Positions 1 to 8,531 of a stretch of 15,804 nucleotides of DNA are shown here, in pieces (position 1 is the stretch's first letter; the number at the start of each line of letters is the position of its first letter). The notes beneath the pieces were generated by a model. The model saw only the letters and a list, made by a program, of their open reading frames with translations. It searched no databases and was not told the origin of the DNA. Location: assembly GCA_021648045.1 (NCBI GenBank), contig JAKITM010000048.1, positions 1 to 15,804 of the forward strand. The letters run 5' to 3'. The stretch comes from Lysobacterales bacterium. GTDB taxonomy: Bacteria > Pseudomonadota > Gammaproteobacteria > Xanthomonadales > SZUA-36. A program made the position numbers and the translations under genes.

Positions 1-1
1 G

Positions 2-640
2 ATAGCTACAAAAGCCGCACTCGCCAGTGCGAAAGTAGTGGCTGTAAGTAGCTTTAATTCTGATGCAATACTAGCCAATGCCGATGTTATTTTACCACTG
101 GCTGCTACCGCAGAATCGGAAGGCAGTTTGTTGAGTTTTGATGGTCAGTTACAACATGTAACTGCAGCTTCAAAAGCCCCTGGAATGAGCAAGCCGGGTT
201 GGAAAATTTTGCATCGTCTCGGTAGTCAGTTAGGTCTAGATGGTTTTGACTTCAGCAATCTGAACAGCCTGGAAATGCCTGATGAGTGTGCATCCGGCCG
301 TGCTGATACAGCATTTGAGGATATTAACAAGGCAGAAGGTTTACAGCGCTTGGGTGAAGTAGGTATTTATTCTGTGAATGCCGAATGTCGCCAGTCCGAA
401 GCATTGCAAGCTACCAGCTTGGCAAGCAAGGCGATTATTAATATGAACCCCGCAGATGTTTCACGACTTAACTTGAACTCGGGAGCAACCGTTACTGCAA
501 GCCAAGGTGGCACGAATGTCAATTTGGAACTGCTAGCAGATGAATCAATCGCAATAGGTGGGGTGTTATTGCCAGCAGCGCTGGCAGAAACGGCAGAGCT
601 TGGATCTGCCTGGGCCGTAATCGAAGTGGAGGCTAAATAA
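2..640 (+). CDS. nuoG: NADH-quinone oxidoreductase subunit G, C-terminal part (5' truncated by window)
   Basis: NuoG is the large peripheral-arm subunit of complex I. It carries iron-sulfur clusters in its N-terminal part, which lies outside the window. The reading frame is open from base 2, so the first visible GTG/ATG codons are internal and this is a 3' fragment of about 212 residues. The visible part holds the end of the molybdopterin-oxidoreductase-like domain: an NADVILPLAATAESEGSLLS stretch, matching the family pattern in which substrate-site residues have degenerated, followed by a KPGWKILHRLG helix. A poorly conserved C-terminal segment follows. The stop codon TAA overlaps the nuoH ATG (TAATG), which indicates translational coupling in the nuo operon. 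The identity rests on these motifs and on the following nuoH-N order. Confidence 0.93.
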   Translation: MATKAALASAKVVAVSSFNSDAILANADVILPLAATAESEGSLLSFDGQLQHVTAASKAPGMSKPGWKILHRLGSQLGLDGFDFSNLNSLEMPDECASGRADTAFEDINKAEGLQRLGEVGIYSVNAECRQSEALQATSLASKAIINMNPADVSRLNLNSGATVTASQGGTNVNLELLADESIAIGGVLLPAALAETAELGSAWAVIEVEAK

Positions 641-1665
641 TGGATGCTATCCTTGAATTTGCCTGGCTGTTATTTCGAATTGTTTTATTTACGCTACTGC
701 CGTTAATATTGCTGGTTGCTTATTATACTTACGCTGAGCGCAAAGTAATCGGGGCAATGCAGTCGCGCATTGGACCTAATCGGGTTGGTCCTTTGGGGTT
801 GTTTCAGCCGTTTGCCGATGTTATTAAGCTGCTACTAAAAGAAATTATCCTGCCAAAAGAAGCCAACCGTTATCTGTTTTTAATAGCGCCAATACTGGCA
901 ATTGCACCTGCCTTCGGGGTATGGGCTGTGGTGCCGGTAGGTGATGGCTTGGTTTGGGCCGATTTGAATGCCGGTGTGTTGTATATTTTGGCGCTCAGCT
1001 CAATGGGGGTTTACGGCATTATCCTCGCCGGCTGGGCTTCCAATTCTAAATATGCACTGCTGGGTGCAATGCGCGCAGCGGCACAAATGGTTTCTTACGA
1101 AATTGCGCTGGGTTTTTCTCTGCTGGGAGTAATGATTCTGGCGGGCAGCCTTAACCTACAGGCTATTGTAAACGCACAGTCTGGTGGCATGTTGGATTGG
1201 TATTGGCTGCCGTTGTTGCCAATGTTTCTTATCTTTTTCATATCCGCATTGGCTGAAACCAACCGTGCGCCTTTCGATATGGCCGAAGGCGAGTCAGAAA
1301 TTGTTGCCGGTTTCCATGTGGATTATGCTGGTGCCTCATTTGCGGTCTTTTTCTTGGCTGAATATGCCAATATGATATTAATGTCAGCACTCACCGCGAT
1401 CTTCTTTTTTGGCGGTTGGTTATCACCCTTTGAAGGCTGGGCATTCCTCGGGGATTCATGGTTAAGGGATTCAAGTATTTTCTGGTTTTTGGCAAAACTG
1501 ATTTTCTTTATGTTTAATTTCCTCTGGATAAGGGCGACCTTCCCGCGTTACCGTTACGATCAAGTAATGCGCTTAGGATGGAAGATATTCATACCCATCG
1601 CCATGGTTTGGATGCTGGTAGCGGCGCTATTTGTATTTAACGGAATTGTGGTACGCGGAGCCTGA
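640..1665 (+). CDS. nuoH: NADH-quinone oxidoreductase subunit H
   Basis: NuoH is the membrane subunit that anchors the peripheral arm and forms much of the quinone-binding chamber of complex I. The 341-residue product has the normal length and about eight hydrophobic segments. Two signature loops are present: YAERKVIGAMQSRIGPNRVG at residues 31-50, and the acidic loop beginning ETNRAPFDMAEGESE at 206-220 and ending GFHVDY at 224-229. The last motif has Asp228 where many homologues have Glu (GFHVEY), a conservative change close to the quinone/E-channel region. The ATG overlaps the nuoG stop. The gene ends 4 bases before the nuoI start. Confidence 0.97.
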   Translation: MDAILEFAWLLFRIVLFTLLPLILLVAYYTYAERKVIGAMQSRIGPNRVGPLGLFQPFADVIKLLLKEIILPKEANRYLFLIAPILAIAPAFGVWAVVPVGDGLVWADLNAGVLYILALSSMGVYGIILAGWASNSKYALLGAMRAAAQMVSYEIALGFSLLGVMILAGSLNLQAIVNAQSGGMLDWYWLPLLPMFLIFFISALAETNRAPFDMAEGESEIVAGFHVDYAGASFAVFFLAEYANMILMSALTAIFFFGGWLSPFEGWAFLGDSWLRDSSIFWFLAKLIFFMFNFLWIRATFPRYRYDQVMRLGWKIFIPIAMVWMLVAALFVFNGIVVRGA

Positions 1666-1669
1666 TGTA

Positions 1670-2158
1670 ATGAAAAAAATCGTTCGCTATTTCAAATCCT
1701 TGCTGATGATCGAGCTTTTTCAAGGGCTCAGCGTCACCATCAAACATATGTTCAAGCCCAAGGTCACGGTATTTTATCCGGAAGAAAAAATACCTAAGTC
1801 CAACCGGTTTCGCGGAATTCCAGCACTTCGACGCTACCCTAACGGGGAAGAGCGCTGCATTGCCTGTAAATTATGCGAGGCGGCTTGTCCTGCCTTGGCA
1901 ATTACTATCGATTCGGAAATGCGTGATGATGGAACCCGGCGGACAACGCTGTACGAAATTGATCTATTTAAATGCGTTTTTTGTGGCTTTTGTGAGGAAT
2001 CCTGCCCGGTAGATTCTATCGTGCTGACAGACTTTGCGGATTACCATATGGAAGACCCCAAAGAAAGCGTACTGGACAAACAACAGTTACTGGCGCTGGG
2101 TGACCGTTTTGAAGAAAGCATCAGCAAAAACAGACAACAGGACGCCGCTTACAGGTAA
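1670..2158 (+). CDS. nuoI: NADH-quinone oxidoreductase subunit I (two 4Fe-4S clusters)
   Basis: NuoI is the ferredoxin-like subunit that carries clusters N6a and N6b and passes electrons toward N2 next to the quinone site. From the ATG at 1670 the protein is 162 residues, the usual family length. It has two 4Fe-4S motifs, CIACKLCEAACP (Cys63, 66, 69, 73) and CVFCGFCEESCP (Cys102, 105, 108, 112), each cross-ligating in the standard way. I chose the ATG at 1670 over an upstream TTG at 1631 because GGAG at 1657-1660 is well placed for it and the upstream extension would overlap nuoH and is not family-like. An amphipathic N-terminal helix (residues 1-25) fits docking to the membrane arm. Confidence 0.97.
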   Translation: MKKIVRYFKSLLMIELFQGLSVTIKHMFKPKVTVFYPEEKIPKSNRFRGIPALRRYPNGEERCIACKLCEAACPALAITIDSEMRDDGTRRTTLYEIDLFKCVFCGFCEESCPVDSIVLTDFADYHMEDPKESVLDKQQLLALGDRFEESISKNRQQDAAYR

Positions 2159-2163
2159 TTGAC

Positions 2164-2778
2164 ATGACCATACAGGAAATCTTTTTTTACTTATTCTCAA
2201 TCATTATGCTGGCGGCTGCGACCATGGTTATTAGTGTGCGCAACCCAGTGTATGCCATTCTTTATCTGATTCTGACATTTTTCAGTGCTGCTGCATTATG
2301 GATTTTATTGGAAGCTGAATTCCTCGGTATCATCTTGGTATTGGTTTATGTGGGTGCAGTAATGGTGCTCTTCTTGTTTGTAGTGATGATGCTAAATATC
2401 AGTCAGTCACGGGTAAGTGAGGGTTTTGTTAAAAATTTACCGCTGGGAATAGGCGTGGCATTAGTCATGCTGGCAGAAGTGCTGATGGTACTTTGGTATA
2501 AAAACCAAACCGGTATTGATAACTACCCCATACCTGTTCCCCACGAACAGGGCTACAGTAACACTGCCGAAATAGGCGAGCGATTATTCACCGCATATTT
2601 GTGGCAATTTGAAATTGCCGGTGTTGTATTGTTGGTTGCAATTGTTGCAGCCGTTGCCTTATCAATGCGTGAGCGTGAAGGCGTAAAGTCCCAATCTGTG
2701 CCACAACAAATTAGCGCAGATAAGCGCGACCGCCTCGAACTTGTAGATATGCCAGTTGAAGGTGTGGAGAAAAACTGA
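2164..2778 (+). CDS. nuoJ: NADH-quinone oxidoreductase subunit J
   Basis: NuoJ is a five-helix membrane subunit at the junction between the quinone chamber and the antiporter-like arm of complex I. The product is 204 residues. It shows the conserved third-helix stretch YVGAVMVLFLFVVMML (62-77), which in solved complexes can form a pi-bulge involved in coupling. Earlier hydrophobic helices lie at roughly 5-23 and 30-50, and a last one near 155-170. The C-terminal tail (about 35 residues) is hydrophilic. It starts 5 bases after the nuoI stop, and its TGA overlaps the nuoK ATG. Confidence 0.96.
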   Translation: MTIQEIFFYLFSIIMLAAATMVISVRNPVYAILYLILTFFSAAALWILLEAEFLGIILVLVYVGAVMVLFLFVVMMLNISQSRVSEGFVKNLPLGIGVALVMLAEVLMVLWYKNQTGIDNYPIPVPHEQGYSNTAEIGERLFTAYLWQFEIAGVVLLVAIVAAVALSMREREGVKSQSVPQQISADKRDRLELVDMPVEGVEKN

Positions 2779-3083
2779 TGGTTAGTCTTACGCATTATTT
2801 AACCCTCGGTGCAATTTTATTGTGCTTGGGTGTTGCCGGGATATTCCTTAATCGGAAAAACATCATTATTTTACTGATGTCGATTGAGTTGATGCTGCTG
2901 GCAGCGAATATGAATTTTATTGCATTTTCGCGTTTTCTTGGTAATCCGGATGGCCAAGTATTTGTATTCTTTATCCTTACTGTTGCGGCTGCAGAAGTGG
3001 CGATTGGTTTGGCAATACTGATCGTCTTGTTCCGCAACCGCAGCAGCATTAATGTTGCTGATCTGGATGACCTAAAAGGTTAA
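2778..3083 (+). CDS. nuoK: NADH-quinone oxidoreductase subunit K
   Basis: NuoK is the small MrpC-like membrane subunit that relays protons between the quinone end and the antiporter-like subunits. Its 101 residues are the standard length, with three transmembrane helices. The two key intramembrane glutamates are visible: Glu37 in the MSIELMLLAANMNF segment, and Glu73 in AAAEVAIGLAILIVLFRN. They correspond to Glu36 and Glu72 of E. coli NuoK. The start ATG overlaps the nuoJ stop, so translation is probably coupled. Confidence 0.97.
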   Translation: MVSLTHYLTLGAILLCLGVAGIFLNRKNIIILLMSIELMLLAANMNFIAFSRFLGNPDGQVFVFFILTVAAAEVAIGLAILIVLFRNRSSINVADLDDLKG

Positions 3084-3098
3084 TCGTGGTTAATTAGA

Positions 3099-5057
3099 AT
3101 GAAAGTTGAAACCATAATATTATTGATACCTCTGCTGCCATTGGCCGGCGCTTTAATTGCTGGGCTGTTGCGAAATCAGGTTGGCCGTACCGGTTCTCAT
3201 ATCGTCACTATTTTGGGCGTTGGCGGGGCGTTTGTCTTATCTGCATTGATTCTTAAAATGCAGATATATGACGGTATGCAGAGCATGAACTATAACCTGT
3301 ATACTTGGGGAATCAGCGACTCAGTCACCTTCCAGGTGGGCTTCCTGATTGACCACTTAACCAGTTTGATGATGGTGGTGGTAACTTTTGTATCACTAAT
3401 GGTGCATATTTATACCATTGGCTATATGCGTGATGACCCCGGCTATCAACGCTTCTTCAGCTATATTGCGTTGTTTACTTTCAGCATGCTGGTGTTGGTA
3501 ATGTCGAATAACTTTCTGCAACTATTCTTTGCTTGGGAAGCGGTTGGGCTGGTATCTTATTTGCTGATTGGTTTCTGGTACAAAAAAGAAACCGCCATCT
3601 TTGCCAACATGAAAGCCTTTATGGTTAACCGGGTAGGCGACTTTGGTTTCTTATTGGGTATTGCCGCAATTATGTCGGTATTCGGCACTTTGGATTACGC
3701 TGAGGTATTTGCAGCGGCACCTTCTAAGATTAATGAAACCATCGCTGTATTTGGTGGCATTGAATGGTCTGCTATTACCTTTATCTGTGTCGGTCTGTTT
3801 ATTGGGGCGATGGGTAAATCAGCGCAAGCACCCTTGCATGTGTGGTTGCCCGATTCAATGGAAGGCCCAACCCCAATTTCGGCCTTAATCCATGCCGCTA
3901 CCATGGTAACGGCAGGTATATTTATGGTGGCCCGTATGTCGCCATTATTTGAGCTTTCTGATGCAGCACTTAGCTTTGTGCTTATTATCGGTGGCTTTAC
4001 TGCTCTGGCAATGGGTATGATTGGCATTGTCCAGAACGACATTAAGCGGGTTATTGCATATTCCACCCTGTCGCAACTGGGCTATATGACCGTTGCCTTG
4101 GGTGCATCGGCTTATTCCGCAGCTATCTTTCACCTGATGACCCATGCGTTTTTCAAAGCTTTGTTATTCCTGGCCGCAGGCTCGGTTATTATCGCCATGC
4201 ATCACGAACAGGATATGCGCAAAATGGGTGGAGTTAAACGCTGGATGCCAGTGACTTGGATTACTTCCGTGCTCGGCACATTGGCGTTAATTGGATTCCC
4301 ATTTTTCTCAGGGTTTTACTCCAAAGACATGATTATCGAAGCGGTAGGTGGGGCGACTCGCTTCGGCAGTGGTTTCGCTTATTGGGCAGTTTTGCTCGGT
4401 GTGGTGGTAACCGCGTTTTATAGCTTCCGTCTGCTGTACCTGGTTTTCCACGGTAAGTCTCGAATGGACAAACACACTGAAGAGCATATGCAGGAAACCC
4501 CATTGGTGGTCACCATACCGCTGGTATTACTGGCGATTCCATCGGTATTAATCGGTTATTTCACGATTAAACCCATACTTTTCGGTGGCTGGTTGGATGA
4601 TGCGATTAAAGTTAGCGAACAAAACGATGTGGTTGCCGCACTGGGAGAAAATTTCCACGGCGCTACAGCTTTAGCTCTTCATTCGGTACAAACTGCACCA
4701 TTCTGGTTAATGATTGCAGGCTTTGCATTGGCAACCTGGTTTTATCTGTTCAAACCCCAGTTGGCTGAGAGCATGAAAAAACGCTTCTCTGGTCTCTACT
4801 CGTTACTGGAAAACAAATATTACTTTGATGATTTCAATAACAAAGTTTTTGCCCGTGGCTTTATCCGTATTGGTAATGGTTTGTGGAAACGCGGTGATGC
4901 AGGTCTGATAGATGGTATTGCAGTGAATGGTACTGCTGCCTTTATCGGCAAACTGGGAGAACGCGTACGGAAGTTTCAAACTGGCTACCTCTATCAGTAT
5001 GCTTTCGCCATGATTATCGGTTTAATCGGTTTGCTGGGAGCCTGGTTGCTGGTTTAG
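3099..5057 (+). CDS. nuoL: NADH-quinone oxidoreductase subunit L
   Basis: NuoL is the most distal of the three Mrp-antiporter-like proton channels of complex I. The 652-residue protein is somewhat longer than the E. coli form (613). It carries the essential motifs: FAWEAVGLVSYLLIGFWY around Glu147, Lys240 in MGKSAQAPLHVWLPDSMEG, and the broken-helix stretch around His265 in LIHAATMVTAGIFMVAR. A C-terminal portion after about residue 500 fits the lateral amphipathic helix plus final transmembrane anchor, which ends IGLLGAWLLV. A 15-base gap separates it from nuoK. I see no good Shine-Dalgarno sequence directly before this ATG. Confidence 0.97.
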   Translation: MKVETIILLIPLLPLAGALIAGLLRNQVGRTGSHIVTILGVGGAFVLSALILKMQIYDGMQSMNYNLYTWGISDSVTFQVGFLIDHLTSLMMVVVTFVSLMVHIYTIGYMRDDPGYQRFFSYIALFTFSMLVLVMSNNFLQLFFAWEAVGLVSYLLIGFWYKKETAIFANMKAFMVNRVGDFGFLLGIAAIMSVFGTLDYAEVFAAAPSKINETIAVFGGIEWSAITFICVGLFIGAMGKSAQAPLHVWLPDSMEGPTPISALIHAATMVTAGIFMVARMSPLFELSDAALSFVLIIGGFTALAMGMIGIVQNDIKRVIAYSTLSQLGYMTVALGASAYSAAIFHLMTHAFFKALLFLAAGSVIIAMHHEQDMRKMGGVKRWMPVTWITSVLGTLALIGFPFFSGFYSKDMIIEAVGGATRFGSGFAYWAVLLGVVVTAFYSFRLLYLVFHGKSRMDKHTEEHMQETPLVVTIPLVLLAIPSVLIGYFTIKPILFGGWLDDAIKVSEQNDVVAALGENFHGATALALHSVQTAPFWLMIAGFALATWFYLFKPQLAESMKKRFSGLYSLLENKYYFDDFNNKVFARGFIRIGNGLWKRGDAGLIDGIAVNGTAAFIGKLGERVRKFQTGYLYQYAFAMIIGLIGLLGAWLLV

Positions 5058-5080
5058 GCCGGTAACACAGAGATAAAACA

Positions 5081-6610
5081 ATGGAAAACACAATGACTAC
5101 AAGCTTGCCGCTCCTGAGCATCCTTATTTGGCTGCCGCTATTGGGTGCGGTGGTGGTATTGCTGGCTGGCAATCAGCGTCCAGCGCTCGCTCGCTGGCTG
5201 GCTCTGTTGGTGGCATCGGTCACCTTGCTGTTATCACTGCAGCTTTGGACGGGTTTCGACAGCACCACGGCTGCCATGCAATTTACCGAATTGAAAGCTT
5301 GGATTCCGGTATTCAATGTTAACTATCACCTTGGTGTTGACGGTTTTTCAATGCCGTTGATACTGCTAACCACAATTTTCGGTGTATTGGTGATTGTGGC
5401 GGGCTGGGAAGTCATCAAAGACCGCGTGCATCAATATATGGCGGCATTTTTAGTCCTGCAAGCTGCACTTACCGGTGTGTTTGCAGCGCTGGATGGTTTA
5501 CTCTTTTATGTTTTCTTCGAAGCCATGTTAGTGCCAATGTTCCTATTGATTGGTGTCTGGGGCGGCCCGAACCGGGTGTATGCGGCAGTTAAGTTCTTCC
5601 TGTATACCTTCCTCGGTTCAGTGTTTATGCTGATCGGCCTGATCTACCTGTATTTGCAGTCCGGTAGCTTTAATATTCTAGAATGGCATGATCTGGGCTT
5701 GAGCATGACCGAGCAAAAGTGGATTTTTCTCGGTATGCTGGCAGCCTTTGCAGTTAAAATTCCGATGTGGCCAGTCCACACCTGGCTTCCTGATGCGCAT
5801 GTAGAGGCACCTACCGGTGGTTCAATAATTCTGGCAGCTGTTATGCTTAAAGTCGGTGGTTATGGCTTTATTCGCTTCAGCCTGCCAATAACCCCAGATG
5901 CCAGCAACATGCTGGACTGGGTGGTTATCGGCTTATCCTTGATTGCGGTGGTCTATATTGGTTTTGTAGCTTTAGTACAAACCGATATGAAGAAACTGAT
6001 CGCTTATTCTTCTATTACCCATATGGGCTTTGTTACCCTCGGTCTGTTTATCGCCTTCTCTATCTTCCGCGCATCGCCTGATGGCTTCGGTGCGGCAATG
6101 GGTGTAGAAGGTGCGATGATGCAGATGATTTCGCACGGCTTTATCTCCGGCGCACTGTTTTTCGTGGTCGGTGTGCTCTATGACCGAATGCACAGCCGCG
6201 ATATCGCCGATTACGGCGGGGTTGCCAATGTAATGCCCTGGTTTACCATGTTTGCGGTATTATTCTTTATGGCTAATGCGGGATTACCGGGAACCTCAGG
6301 TTTCGTCGGTGAGTTCATGGTTATTCTGGCCTCATTCAATGCCAGTATCTGGATTGCTTTCTTTGCCACCTTCACATTAATTCTGGGCGCGGCTTACAAC
6401 CTTTGGCTGGTAAAACGCGTGTTCTTTGGTGAAGTCAAAAACGAAAATGTTTCCCGATTGCGTGATATTAATTCGCGTGAAGTTTTCATTCTTACGGTAT
6501 TGGCCGTAGCGGTTTTAACCATTGGCCTGTATCCACAACCCCTGTTGAATGTAATGCATGTTTCAGTAGAACATCTGCTGCAGCAAATCACTCAAACGAA
6601 GATAATTTAA
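5081..6610 (+). CDS. nuoM: NADH-quinone oxidoreductase subunit M
   Basis: NuoM is the middle antiporter-like proton-translocating subunit. The product is 509 residues from the ATG at 5081. A second in-frame ATG at 5093 would give 505, and I cannot separate the two because neither has a strong ribosome binding site. The conserved residues are present: Glu147 in FEAMLVPMFLLIGVWGG, Lys226 in AVKIPMWPVHTWLPDAHVEA, and Lys257 in AAVMLKVGGYGF. About 14 hydrophobic helices are visible. The gene sits 23 bases after nuoL, and its stop is separated by one base from the nuoN ATG. Confidence 0.97.
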   Translation: MENTMTTSLPLLSILIWLPLLGAVVVLLAGNQRPALARWLALLVASVTLLLSLQLWTGFDSTTAAMQFTELKAWIPVFNVNYHLGVDGFSMPLILLTTIFGVLVIVAGWEVIKDRVHQYMAAFLVLQAALTGVFAALDGLLFYVFFEAMLVPMFLLIGVWGGPNRVYAAVKFFLYTFLGSVFMLIGLIYLYLQSGSFNILEWHDLGLSMTEQKWIFLGMLAAFAVKIPMWPVHTWLPDAHVEAPTGGSIILAAVMLKVGGYGFIRFSLPITPDASNMLDWVVIGLSLIAVVYIGFVALVQTDMKKLIAYSSITHMGFVTLGLFIAFSIFRASPDGFGAAMGVEGAMMQMISHGFISGALFFVVGVLYDRMHSRDIADYGGVANVMPWFTMFAVLFFMANAGLPGTSGFVGEFMVILASFNASIWIAFFATFTLILGAAYNLWLVKRVFFGEVKNENVSRLRDINSREVFILTVLAVAVLTIGLYPQPLLNVMHVSVEHLLQQITQTKII

Positions 6611-6611
6611 T

Positions 6612-8051
6612 ATGAATCTGCAAGATCTGCAAATTGTAGCCCCGGAACTCATAGTCCTAATAATGGCCTGTAGCTTGTTGATGCTGGACCTGTTTCTTAG
6701 TCCGCAACGCCGTGGCATCCTTCATCTAGTTTCTATCCTTACAATGGCACTGGCTGCCATCATCACCCTGCGCGGACATCCGGCATTGGAAGCAACGGGC
6801 ACAGTAATGGCATTTGCCGATACTGTAATCCGCGATGGTATGGGCGACTTGCTCAAGGTATTTGCTTACCTGACTATGATTTTGGTGTTTGTGTATAGCC
6901 GCCATTATTTAAAGCAATTTAATATGTATCGTGGCGAGTTTTACTCATTAGCGATGTTTGCTTTGCTCGGCGCCATGGTGCTGATTTCAGCCGCTAACTT
7001 GATAACCGTATACATGGGCTTGGAATTAATGGCGCTGTCACTGTATGCAATGGTTGCATTAAAACGCGATGATCGAAGATCATCTGAAGCTGCGATGAAA
7101 TACTTTATTCTTGGCTCTATGGCGTCAGGTTTTCTGCTGTACGGCATGTCGATGGTATACGGTGCTACCGGCAGCTTACAAATTAGCGAAATTTCAATAG
7201 CCGCAGCAGAGCAGGGCAGTGACAATATGATATTGGTCTTCGGACTGATCTTCATGGTAGTAGCAATGGCGTTTAAATTTGGTCTAGTACCATTTCATAT
7301 GTGGGTGCCTGATCTCTATGAGGGTGCCCCGGCTCCAGTGGTTCTATTTATCAGCAGCATGCCTAAGCTCGCGGCTTTTGCCATGGCAATTCGCCTGCTG
7401 CAAGATGGTCTCTCATCGCTGCATCACGACTGGCAGGGCATGCTAATTGTAGTCGCCGTGTTATCCATTGTGCTTGGCAATCTCGCCGCTCTAGCACAGC
7501 AAAACATCAAACGAATGCTGGCCTATTCAACAATTTCGCATATGGGCTTTGTTATGCTCGGCCTGCTCAGCGGTACCGCCGCCGGTTTCGGTGCCAGTAT
7601 GTTTTATGTCATCACCTATGCCTTGATGTCTGCCGGTGCTTTCGGTGTGGTTATCTTTATGTCGAGCAAAGGTGTAGAAGCTGAAAACCTAAGTGACTAT
7701 AGAGGCATGAATCAGCGCAACCCCTGGTTTGCCGCAATGTTTGCTGCATTTATGCTTTCAATGGCCGGTATACCAGTCTTCGTCGGTTTCTTCGCCAAAT
7801 GGCTGGTCATCCAGGCAGTGGTAGATGCTGGCTTGATTTGGTTAGCCCTGCTAGCGGTTGTGTTCTCAGTTATTGGCGGTTACTACTATCTGCGGGTTAT
7901 CAAAATCATGTATTTCGATAAAGCCAAAGACGAAACCCCGATACAAGTTCCTTCGGATTTCCGTGCTGTTTTGTCTGTAAATGCGTTACTAATGCTGGTT
8001 TTAGGTATCTTCTCAGCGCCGCTTATTGCTGCATGTATGGCAGTATTTTAA
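6612..8051 (+). CDS. nuoN: NADH-quinone oxidoreductase subunit N
   Basis: NuoN is the antiporter-like subunit nearest the NuoK/J/A junction and the last gene of the operon. The protein is 479 residues, typical for the family. It carries Glu138 in YMGLELMALSLYAMVALKRD, Lys222 in AFKFGLVPFHMWVPDLYEG, and Lys252 in SSMPKLAAFAM, matching the functional Glu and Lys positions of E. coli NuoN. The ATG lies one base after the nuoM stop. I find no obvious intrinsic terminator between the stop and the tRNA gene 126 bases downstream, so operon read-through into the tRNA is possible. Confidence 0.97.
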   Translation: MNLQDLQIVAPELIVLIMACSLLMLDLFLSPQRRGILHLVSILTMALAAIITLRGHPALEATGTVMAFADTVIRDGMGDLLKVFAYLTMILVFVYSRHYLKQFNMYRGEFYSLAMFALLGAMVLISAANLITVYMGLELMALSLYAMVALKRDDRRSSEAAMKYFILGSMASGFLLYGMSMVYGATGSLQISEISIAAAEQGSDNMILVFGLIFMVVAMAFKFGLVPFHMWVPDLYEGAPAPVVLFISSMPKLAAFAMAIRLLQDGLSSLHHDWQGMLIVVAVLSIVLGNLAALAQQNIKRMLAYSTISHMGFVMLGLLSGTAAGFGASMFYVITYALMSAGAFGVVIFMSSKGVEAENLSDYRGMNQRNPWFAAMFAAFMLSMAGIPVFVGFFAKWLVIQAVVDAGLIWLALLAVVFSVIGGYYYLRVIKIMYFDKAKDETPIQVPSDFRAVLSVNALLMLVLGIFSAPLIAACMAVF

Positions 8052-8134
8052 AGGGATTAGAAGAAACTTTCGGCAAGTGCGGTTATGAGTTTGAACTAAG
8101 GTAAGGTTATTTACACAATAAACGCAAAAGGCGC

Positions 8135-8163
8135 TTGCTAATTACCCGATAAATCTATATTAT
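8135..8163 (+). promoter_or_regulatory. Candidate sigma-70 promoter for tRNA-fMet
   Basis: A -35-like TTGCTA (8135-8140) is followed after 17 bases by TATTAT (8158-8163), five of six bases of the -10 consensus. The next bases, TGCCGTCC, are GC-rich, like the discriminators of stable-RNA promoters under stringent control. The spacing places the transcript start a few bases before the mature tRNA 5' end at 8178. No experiment supports this. Confidence 0.55.
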
Positions 8164-8177
8164 TGCCGTCCAGATGT

Positions 8178-8254
8178 TGCGGGGTGGAGCAGTCTGGCAG
8201 CTCGTCGGGCTCATAACCCGAAGGTCGCAGGTTCGAATCCTGCCCCCGCTACCA
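8178..8254 (+). tRNA. Initiator tRNA-fMet (anticodon CAT)
   Basis: The 77-base gene folds as a complete cloverleaf. The acceptor strands are 8178-8184 and 8244-8250, with a D stem GAGC/GCTC, an anticodon stem TCGGG/CCCGA around CAT at 8212-8214, and a T stem GCAGG/CCTGC with loop TTCGAAT. It ends with A73 and an encoded CCA (8252-8254). Three features mark it as the bacterial initiator rather than the elongator. They are three consecutive G-C pairs at the base of the anticodon stem, the A11:U24 pair in the D stem, and a non-Watson-Crick 1:72 position (here T:T, where E. coli has C:A). It is followed at once by its own terminator. Confidence 0.97.
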
Positions 8255-8263
8255 CTTTGTGGT

Positions 8264-8296
8264 AAACCCAATGGCCTGACGGTCATTGGGTTTTTT
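8264..8296 (+). terminator. Rho-independent terminator after tRNA-fMet
   Basis: The arms 8264-8276 (AAACCCAATGGCC) and 8281-8293 pair over 13 positions, with one G-T pair and a TGAC loop. A run of six T residues ends the structure. It starts 10 bases after the tRNA CCA, as expected for a tRNA transcript terminator. Confidence 0.9.
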
Positions 8297-8314
8297 ATTG
8301 CCTAGTTCCCGTAC

Positions 8315-8398
8315 CCTTCGGGTTATGAGCCCGACGAAAGTCGGTCGCATTTCATAACTTTCGGGAAGGTCGCAGGTTCAAATCTTGCCCCGCTACCA
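8315..8398 (+). pseudogene. Scrambled second copy of the tRNA-fMet sequence
   Basis: Bases 8315-8337 are an exact 23-base reverse complement of the tRNA anticodon arm (8202-8224). A short hairpin CCGAC-GAAA-GTCGG (8331-8344) joins it to a degenerate direct copy, with TCATAAC at 8352-8358. Bases 8365-8398 match tRNA positions 8220-8254 in 32 of 35 positions: two substitutions and one missing C, still ending in CTACCA. The inverted and direct parts can pair with each other (GTTATGA with TCATAAC, CCTTC with GAAGG). No intact acceptor 5' strand or D arm is present, so it cannot be a working tRNA. It could be decay of a tandem tRNA copy or a scar of integration at the tRNA 3' end. Confidence 0.8.
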
Positions 8399-8412
8399 AA
8401 ACTCGACAAGAA

Positions 8413-8441
8413 ACCCAATCACTTAGCGGTGCTTGGGTGTT
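8413..8441 (+). terminator. Weak terminator-like hairpin, apparently a diverged copy of the first
   Basis: ACCCAA (8413-8418) pairs with TTGGGT (8433-8438). After one mismatch, CAC (8420-8422) pairs with GTG (8429-8431), followed by GTTTGTTG. Like the first terminator it begins with AAACCCAAT about a dozen bases after a CTACCA, so the duplicated unit probably included tRNA 3' end plus terminator. The T tract is poor, so activity is doubtful. Confidence 0.5.
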
Positions 8442-8531
8442 TGTTGACTGTTCTCACGGGGGGTACCCTTGTATTGATACACATATAGGTGTTCTTACTT
8501 TGCTCATTCAAAAGCCTCCCAGTATGTAAAC

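Noticed and set aside
1631..1669. Longer nuoI start at TTG 1631
   Set aside because: It overlaps nuoH, adds 13 non-family residues, and the ATG at 1670 has a well-placed GGAG and gives the standard 162 residues.
2553..3049. Minus-strand open frames opposite nuoJ and nuoK
   Set aside because: They lie wholly across strongly supported nuo genes and have low-complexity compositions typical of antisense shadows. The same holds for other antisense frames in nuoL, nuoM and nuoN.
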